From the NCBI GenBank assembly GCA_964036295.1, contig OZ038471.1:9690184-9754183 (forward strand): a stretch of 64,000 nt of DNA, in the 5' to 3' direction. How positions within the stretch are numbered: the stretch's first letter is position 1; the number at the start of each line of letters is the position of its first letter. Of this stretch, positions 57,118-64,000 are shown one piece after another. The notes below the pieces were generated by a model. It searched no databases. It was not told the origin of the DNA and was given only the letters and a program-made list of their open reading frames with translations. The stretch comes from Plumapathes pennacea. Lineage: Eukaryota > Cnidaria > Anthozoa > Antipatharia > Myriopathidae. The position numbers and the translations under genes were made by a program.

Positions 57118-60100
57118 ATGGGGAAAAGTGCGTCAGATAAACTTTGGTCCATCAAAATCGAATCGGGAGTTCCTGTTCTGTTTAAAGGAGGGCACAGAGT
57201 TCCAAACGTCAGGAATCTGATTGGCGCCACAGCCATTGAAGATGAGAACAATTCGCCCTCGTGTTTATCAGGATCCTCAGCCGGGACATCAAATACGAAG
57301 TGTCTTATTGACGTAAGGACTGAACGTTAAATCAAGTACGTGCGATGCTGCGATCGTTTGATAGTGTAGTAATTTTAATTCCTCGCATTTGATTTCCAGT
57401 TAGAGTTTACGCAAGCGAACGAAAAAGACCAACAGTTTGTGACTGCGAAACCAAAGTACTTCAACCGCTTCGACTGTGACGGCCCATTCAAGGACATTCA
57501 AGAACGTGAACTTGCAGAGAGGCTTGCTGAGGGCATAAGACAGGCAATCCGATTGAAGGCCCAGCACGACAAAATTTGGAATTTTCACTCACTCTATCAG
57601 TTATGTATCCAGAGCATGTCTTGACCTGTATTTACAGCTGGAACTCAATGGAATGTGTCCATTTCACCAAATGCATACCACATAGCCTCTTTGTGGTACA
57701 TATTTTAGACTTTTAGATGGTATATTGATACAACAACACTGTTTTGATCTCCAGATGATACTCATTTTATTGCCATTGATAAGCTTGTGCTACCAACAGA
57801 GCAAAGAACAATTCGGGCTGTATATGATTGCTTTCTGGCAAAGCTTGCAGAAAATATTGAAGCACAGCCCTTGGGGAGTTACGAGCCTTTGTTTGTGCTT
57901 GCCAAAGGAGTTAAGAGCCTGGCAGAGTTTGATAAGGGCAGACTGAAGGAGTACGAGTATGAAGTCCTTGGTGGCACCCATCTGACTCTTGCAACAAAGC
58001 AGTTGCACAGGAAGTTTCCAACAAATTCAAGCTACCATGGGCGAGTTGCAAGAATTTATGTTGGACTCACTAATGAGGAGGCACTGTGGCTTGGTGCCAT
58101 GCACAGCAACACTGGTGCATTTCGCCATAACTTGACATACAAGGATGAGGTGATTATTTAAGACTACATGTATGTGCTCATAGTCAAACAAAATAAATTA
58201 AAATTATTATTAAATTAATATTCAAATTATTATTAAATTATTTTATCAACCCCAAATTAGTTTATTGTTTATCAAATTCCCAGCACCAAACACTGACACA
58301 CAACCTTGCGGTGCAGGTCTATAGCAGACACAAGATTAGCCCATTTATTAGACACACTCTTCATACAGTATGTGCACTGTTCAAGCAAAATAAGAGAATT
58401 AAGCTAAATGTTGTCCGCTTGAGCACAATGACTCTTCTGACTCTGTTCACTTCTTATATACTAGTGTCTTTACATTATACATGCTTCTCACACCTCAAAT
58501 ATCTACGAAAACCTTCACACATTCTGTTGCTTGGGAATTCGAGAAATTAATTATCTGTTTCATTATGCTTTGCTCCACTCAGCCAAAAATAAATAAACTC
58601 ATTTATTATAGCCAATAATGCTTTTTTTTTTATATTATATATTTGATAGGTGGAGATTTGTCGCAGGCAACTGTTTGCCGGACATGGGATCGAGTGCAAT
58701 GATCCACCTGAACCTGCCAGATCATGGAGAGAGGTGTGCTCTAGCCTCCTTGACAAGCCTGTAAGTAAGCAATATGTAAACAAGTGGCAGGTTGAACTAA
58801 CAGTAATTTGACAGAGGAACTATTGGTCATTTTGATAGTGGTTGGTTACAGGAGGTGGTTGCTCGGGGAGGTTCTACTGTGATATTAGAACAGAAGTATA
58901 GTTATTGGGCAAAAATTCAACTACTACCTGCATGTGTTTCACCTTGACTGCTCTTGGGGAAAACTACAGGCTGTACTTGAGTTTTTTTTTGTTTGTTTGT
59001 TTGTTTGTGTTTATACCTAATGCATTTTTACAGTATTACTTGTGTTGGGATGAAACACAAATTAATATTAAATTCTAACAGAAAAAGAACCTCTGTGAGG
59101 TGTTTACCATGGCACAGCTACCACATGAAGGTTGGAATCACTTCCGAACTGTTCATAAAATGTTTGAAAATGGGACACTGAAGGACCAGGGGCCGTATTC
59201 ACCAAACTTTCGTACGCACGAAAATGTTCATAAGTACGACTTACGCATCGTAACTCACGTTAGTCGGTATTCACCAAAACAAATGTTCGTAAATTTTGTT
59301 CGTAACTTTACGCAAGCTCATGACCTATCGTACGAACAATTTTTGTTCGTAATGCAGTTTATACGCCCGTCGATTTGCCCGATTCCGGCAAGACCAAGAG
59401 ACACAAGATCCAAATATTTTCTCCGCACAGAGTAGAGGGACAGAAGAAACCATTCAAATGATCAATTTTGATGACCTCCTGTCAAAACTGTGTGTGCGAG
59501 TTTGGCACTATCATTCAAGAAATCACTTGCTCCGTAATTCGGTCTTCTTTCACCCATCAACGAGAAATAAGTGGTCCACTGACAACAGTAAAGGAAACAA
59601 CCTGATGGCAACGAGGTGGACAACTTCTCTTCAACGGCAGTTCATTTCAAGATGCATTGCAGAACTAATGTGTGAGTCAATTCCACCTGCGATGATCGCA
59701 GTTGGAATTGACTCGCACATAATTGCGATCATGCTGGAACGAACTACTCGAACTGCAAACAACGTTGTTGCGTTGAACCTGTCCGTTTTTTGGGTTTGGA
59801 AGCTTATTCCGATAGATATCCACAATAGAGAGAAGGCCACTGGATTGTTTAAGGGTCCGAATTTGTGCAAGAAAATGTTGATATTCAAGTTGTCGTAAAA
59901 GACTACGCCGCGAAATTTGAGTAAATGGCCGACAGGACGCCGCTAAAATTGGTATGTGACTGTGACTTTCTTAATATAAAATACTTGTAGACGAGTAGTC
60001 GGTATTGCTTTATAAATTGAACCCGGGATATGCAGAGTTGTCGACTCGTCGTCCCGCGATTTCACGATCTGTTCACCGGTTTATGAGCCGAATCCTTGAC

Positions 60101-63100
60101 AAACGGCCATCGTCTGAGTCGTTTCGTATTGTTTTTATGTCAGTCACGGTAATAAAAACTTAGTTTTGGAATGTTGTCCATTCATTTTGATCTGTTCAAA
60201 GCGCCGTGGCCACGTTTTGGGTGAAATGTAAACTTTGCAGTGATTGGTTTAATGAATTTATAAAGCGTATCGCTGCGAACTTCGTACGCAAGTCTTGTGA
60301 ATAGCACTTACGAACTTTCTTACTAACTGCGTAACTTTTGTTCGTATGAACTTGCTTACGAACTTTCTTACGAAAGTTTGCTGAATACGGCCCCAGAAGG
60401 TCAAAGCTGGTGACACTGTAAAAACAGGGAAGCCAGTAATGAAATAGTGGCACTTAAAGTGTCTGTGCAGTCTAACCCCCGAGGATCAAACCTTTCTGCT
60501 TGGCGAGGTGATGTACTGTACATATATCCCAATATCTTGAACCTCTTGATAACTGATCGAACCAAACGTCATTCAACCCCGATAAATAATTGAACTCCTG
60601 GTAAATATGAACTCCCAGTAACTTGAACCAATTTTCATTTCCCTTGATACAGTTATCAAGATTCTACTGTATGTACACCATCCTTGGTGGAAGAGATTAT
60701 GGTTATAAGCATGATTAATATTTTCCATATTTGTAAAGCAATTTTTTCTTTGGATTAGGGTAGGCTGACTGAGTCTTCACATCTTTCTGAATACTATGTT
60801 TTCTTCTCTGTTAATGCTAATTTGTTTTGTATACCAATATTTCAAGTGTTTATAACCTTCAGTCCCTGATGCCAAATTATTGATTTCACTATACATAGGT
60901 TGTGCAAATGGAACTCAGTTTGGAAGAGCTGCAGCAATCTGCCAAACAAATTAAGGCCTTTCCAGTTCAAGAGGCAATTTTGGACTTTTTCAAGCTGAAC
61001 AGCTGGGAAGAAGTACAAGAGCAGTTTGAGGAGGATGTGGAAGCTGAGAAGCTCTTAAGATTTGCGGTAGGTATCACTAATGAACCAACATTGTACTGGT
61101 GCACTGCTGGGAACAACAAAAGCCATTTGCACTTGAATTTGCCATGGGCCTACAGATCGTCTTGAAAAATTGCTTTTTTATATCTTTAGAATAGAAATCC
61201 TGAAAACCGTATCCATTCCAATGAAGTAACTTAAAATATGAGTACTCACTCTTTCCTCTCTTTTTTAGGGGAAAGGTTTTGAACAGTCACATGGCTTTCA
61301 AACCTTCCATCTTAAGCAAAGTAGGGAGCACCCTGCAGGCACTTCTGGCACAAACAGTGACATGTTTACTGGTCGGTCAGGGTCAGTTGGCCTTCCTCTT
61401 TTCTGCAGCATCTTAGAAGACATAACCCCAAGTTCCCTGGCAGCTTTTCCCAACTTCAGAGGTGCCTTTCAGGTGGTGGGACAAGCAGGAGAAAGTTGCA
61501 GGGTGTTTCACAAAGGAAAGCCTTTTCCTATCATTGAAAGGATAACTACATTTTCTTCTTATTTTCCACCACCTACAAATTCAAAAGAAAGCTGTGAAGA
61601 TTGACTCCAGGCCAGCAGAGCGAGACATTGGAGTAGTAAAATGTGGCCTCTTTTTATTTTCAAATAGGACACCCCTCATCTCCTTAATGTTGTTTCATGC
61701 CTCAACCATATGCAGTTGACATCGTTTAATCAAGTTCCCACAGTGAACTGCATTGACGACGTTAAAGAGCAGAAAAGAAGGATGATGGAGCAAGGTGCCA
61801 TAATGACGCAAACTGGTCATTTTTATGCTGAGAAACCTGACCGGCATCGTCAAGGTATTAAAGATGTAATTTGGATTTGAAACATACATTCTCTTGCATG
61901 CCAGCAATAGTAGAATATAATTTGTGAAAATAACAATTTCCTGTTTGTGACAGAGTGATAAGAGACAATATAAATCTACTCCTTGTCCTTGGTATGTTCA
62001 TGTAGTACTAAAAGCCGCAGATCATTGTAGGCTGTTATTGTTTTAACCCCTTCGCTGCTGTCAATTTTTACTCGCGAGGGCCTGGGGCCCAAGCGAGCTT
62101 AAAATTGCAAATTTTTATTTATTTATTTTTGCTTTTTGTCGGTCGAGAATGGGCACACGGTGATTGGTTCATATTATCACGTGCTGGGCGATGACGTAAT
62201 TGACTTCGCTAAACAACTCGAGAAGTGGCCAGTGAATTGCTCCTTACTTGTGTGTAAAAGTTAACTGCATCCCATCCAAACTCAACACCATTTGGCTCTG
62301 TGGAATAGGCACGGATAAACTGGATTTTCGGGAACGATTTTGGCTCGCGTTCACCGCGGAAGCTTTGAGAATAGCCGTAAACAAATATTTGATGGATACC
62401 GCTGTCGCCGATAAATATTTAGTCCCGACGAAACTTTCTGTGGCGACACGAAATACTTTTGGGAAGATAACAGGGCGAAAACAGAAGCCAAAGCTACGGT
62501 GAGCTTTAGCCGTAAAACAATGACGCTTTATGTTTTACTCTGTACACGACATCTGTTGCCTCATAAAATTCTTCTGCGTATCGTACATTGCCTGTTGAAG
62601 TGTTTCTTTCATTCGATCATGTAGCCTTTGTTTCGCAATGTTCATTAAATACCAGAAATAAAAAATACACCGAAATAATTGTGAAGATTGAGTTTGCAGT
62701 CACAAATGGACTGAACACACTGTGAACAAAACCGCAATAATATTGTAAACATTTCTCGTGTGACATTCCTCGCTTTCAATTTTATGTTTGTTACAGAGCA
62801 CGAATGCTCGAAAGCCTGATAGAAAAAACGTATTGAGTTAATAAAAGAAAACACATAAGTAGTGAAGCGAAGGCTGGATTAATCGTGGCCTCTGATTAGA
62901 AATAAGAGTCAAGGTCAAACTGTCATAATCGATTGTGCATAAAAAGATATGTCACGCATTCTCAAGATGCAGGGTTGCTCAACCTTTAAGAAGCAAGTGT
63001 ATGAGTGTTGTAATAATAATTTTTAGTTTAATCAAGGTGTCAAAAGAGCAAGGTGTCAAAAGCCAAGTTCTCTATACTGTGTGATATTTTTATGGTGAGA

Positions 63101-63783
63101 AATTGGAAGTCTCTCTTGGGAGTTTCGCTCTTGTCCCCTACTTTCCATTTTATATTCTGGTCTCGACCCAACACACGCCGCGAGCTCACTGGCAAGGCCA
63201 GTCTAGTTATTTCAACGTTAAGATCTGTTTAGAATGGTGTTATATCGATGTCCTCTATAATCCTCCCACACTTTCTGTCCCCTTTGGTGTCCAATTTAGT
63301 CCAAAAAGGTTTGCCTGTAAGATTAATTCCGTATGGTGATCAAGATAAACAGGTCAATATACCCATGAGAAAGGTTTCCACAGGCAAAAAAACATGTATA
63401 AAAAGGCACTCACACCCTTTTTCTTTCATTTAGGTCCTGTTTTCAGTAATGCTCTGACAACCTTTGTTGTAGGGCACTGGTCTGTTTCACGGGATGTGGT
63501 GGGGGGGGGGGGGGGGAATGTCATTCGAGCTCAAGAGACTGGACTGTCACAAGATGCCTTCTCCTGGCTGGTGAAAAATATGTCAAGAGAAGGAGATGTT
63601 GTCTTGGATTTAGAAAGTAGGGAAGGAGGATGCCTGGTTGCTGCTCTACAGCAAGGAAGGAATGCTGTGTGGCTCAGCACAGCTCAGAAAGATGATATGC
63701 CGCACATACTTACACGACTTGCAGAACAGCTACATGCAGATGTAGATGAAGAGAGTGCATTGAAAGAAGAGATTCAATCTTAG
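57118..63783 (+). CDS. Gene Y: ParB/Srx-like plus degenerate methyltransferase-like protein
   Basis: Nine exons: 57118-57312, 57400-57604, 57755-58149, 58650-58760, 59082-59189 joined across a transposon to 60397-60435, 60899-61066, 61269-61472, 61668-61854, 63434-63783. Phases agree at every junction and give 653 codons ending in TAG. Exons 2-4 (residues 66 to about 300) look like a ParB/sulfiredoxin fold: FIAIDKLVLPTEQRTI, then YEVLGGTHLTLATKQL (the GGxHR-like motif with H kept and R lost), then ARIYVGLTNEEALWLG. Exon 9 contains EGDVVLDLESREGGCLVAA followed by LQQGRNAVWLS, resembling motif I of N4/N6 DNA methyltransferases, with the Gly-rich loop altered. A DPPY motif is not found where expected. 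Likely nuclear; the activity is unknown. It is divergent from gene X. Confidence 0.65.
57755..58149 (+). other. Gene Y exon 3: ParB-like core
   Basis: This exon carries most of the ParB/Srx resemblance. It opens with DDTHFIAIDKLVLPTEQRT, a typical I-x-x-L-x-P-x-x-x-R lead-in. A ligand-loop candidate GGTHLTLATKQL follows, and then LTNEEALWLGAMHSNTGAF, matching the region after the core strand where ParB proteins show LTxEEA..LA. ParB-family proteins bind or hydrolyse CTP, and relatives act in DNA segregation or as nucleases. The Arg of the usual GERR/GxHR motif is replaced here. Confidence 0.6.
59190..60393. mobile_element. 1.2-kb DNA transposon in gene Y exon 5, TSD CAG
   Basis: GGGCCGTATTCACCAAACTT at the left is mirrored by AAGTTTGCTGAATACGGCCC at the right with one mismatch, and CAG at 59187-59189 and 60394-60396 flanks it. 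Subterminal TACGAA/TTCGTA motifs are abundant at both ends. A plus-strand frame at 59458-59898 has no transposase signature, and 59672-59718 is a near-perfect internal hairpin. It is non-autonomous. Insertion plus target duplication adds 1207 bp, which is not a multiple of three. Confidence 0.8.
60436..60898 (+). other. Gene Y intron 5
   Basis: It begins GTAATG and ends ACATAG. Nothing else is recognised inside. Confidence 0.5.
62071..63208 (-). mobile_element. Family B repeat, copy 3 (one internal unit) in gene Y intron
   Basis: Ends are GAGGGCCTGGGGCCC at 62071 and GGCCAGTCTAGTT at 63208. It has only one core unit, against two in the copies at 14723 and 48306. It lies in the last intron of gene Y and does not touch either splice site. 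Confidence 0.75.
63501..63516 (+). repeat. 16-G homopolymer inside gene Y exon 9
   Basis: The run encodes five glycines and part of a valine codon. At the given length the frame stays open through the methyltransferase-like segment. Any change that is not a multiple of three would truncate the protein. Confidence 0.9.
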
Positions 63784-64000
63784 ACATTGCCAGCCGGGTT
63801 CGACAATCTTGAAAAGTGCTTGAAATTGACTGATTATCTTGCAAAGTTTGATAGCCCTTAAATTTAGACAGCAGTCATGAATTTCTAAGTAACAGTCGAC
63901 CACTGACTTTGATCACCAAATCACACATTTTTTAAGAACAGTGCGGACTGTTCAGTTGCTGCAGTTAGTAATTGGGAACAAGTTTATGAGAAACTGAAAA
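63784..64000 (+). other. Downstream of gene Y
   Basis: Probable 3' untranslated sequence. No AATAAA signal is seen before the window ends. Confidence 0.35.

Overview
This window is eukaryotic and almost certainly from an anthozoan cnidarian, most likely a stony coral. There are no bacterial operons, ribosome binding sites or RNA genes that I could recognise. Real genes are split by GT..AG introns, and most other sequence is mobile DNA. The organism call rests on repeat types familiar from coral genomes, including the Penelope-like terminal peptide at 15.8-16.2 kb, L2/CR1-like LINEs, DIRS-like elements and HARBI1-type Harbinger elements. It is an inference.

Layout. 0-6.5 kb: non-autonomous elements and four short fold-back hairpins with GC-rich tips. 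6.9-13.3 kb: two inverted arms of about 1.15 kb flanking a truncated LINE. 13.5-18.1 kb: a degenerate TGTGTAAA-type minisatellite split by a larger repeat (family B), which itself carries an inverted Penelope-like fragment with a 13-bp target duplication. 18.1-20.8 kb: decayed Ty3/gypsy and LINE relics. 21.2-24.5 kb: a palindromic element with TTA target duplication, coding on both arms for 23-residue STPR-type repeats. 26.0-33.3 kb: a PIF/Harbinger element whose transposase is interrupted near its 3' end by a complete but mutated Ty3/gypsy element (LTRs of 137 and 141 bp, TSD GTGCC). 33.6-41.7 kb: another decayed Ty3/gypsy, family B fragments, a third STPR fragment and several MITEs.

The most gene-like part is 42.5-63.8 kb. 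Two multi-exon genes diverge from a common intergenic region at about 56.65-57.12 kb. Gene X (minus strand, 42474-56646) resembles the DUF7869 family and may descend from a transposase. It starts with 25-residue SDTSE/TPTKKA repeats. It is broken by a LINE inside its first exon, two one-base deletions, an in-frame stop, and a second LINE against a splice donor. A DIRS-like element and a family B repeat lie in one of its introns. Gene Y (plus strand, 57118-63783) has nine exons whose phases all agree and add up to 653 codons. It combines a ParB/sulfiredoxin-like domain with a C-terminal segment resembling motif I of N4/N6 DNA methyltransferases, with the catalytic residues apparently lost. Its exon 5 carries a 1.2-kb transposon (TSD CAG), and that exon is length-symmetric, so skipping it would keep the frame.

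How the parts relate: X and Y may share a bidirectional promoter and could be partners, either as host genes or as the two genes of one large, old mobile element. The rest is layered transposon history: LINE in fold-back, gypsy in Harbinger, Penelope in family B, and LINE, DIRS-like and family B copies in gene X.
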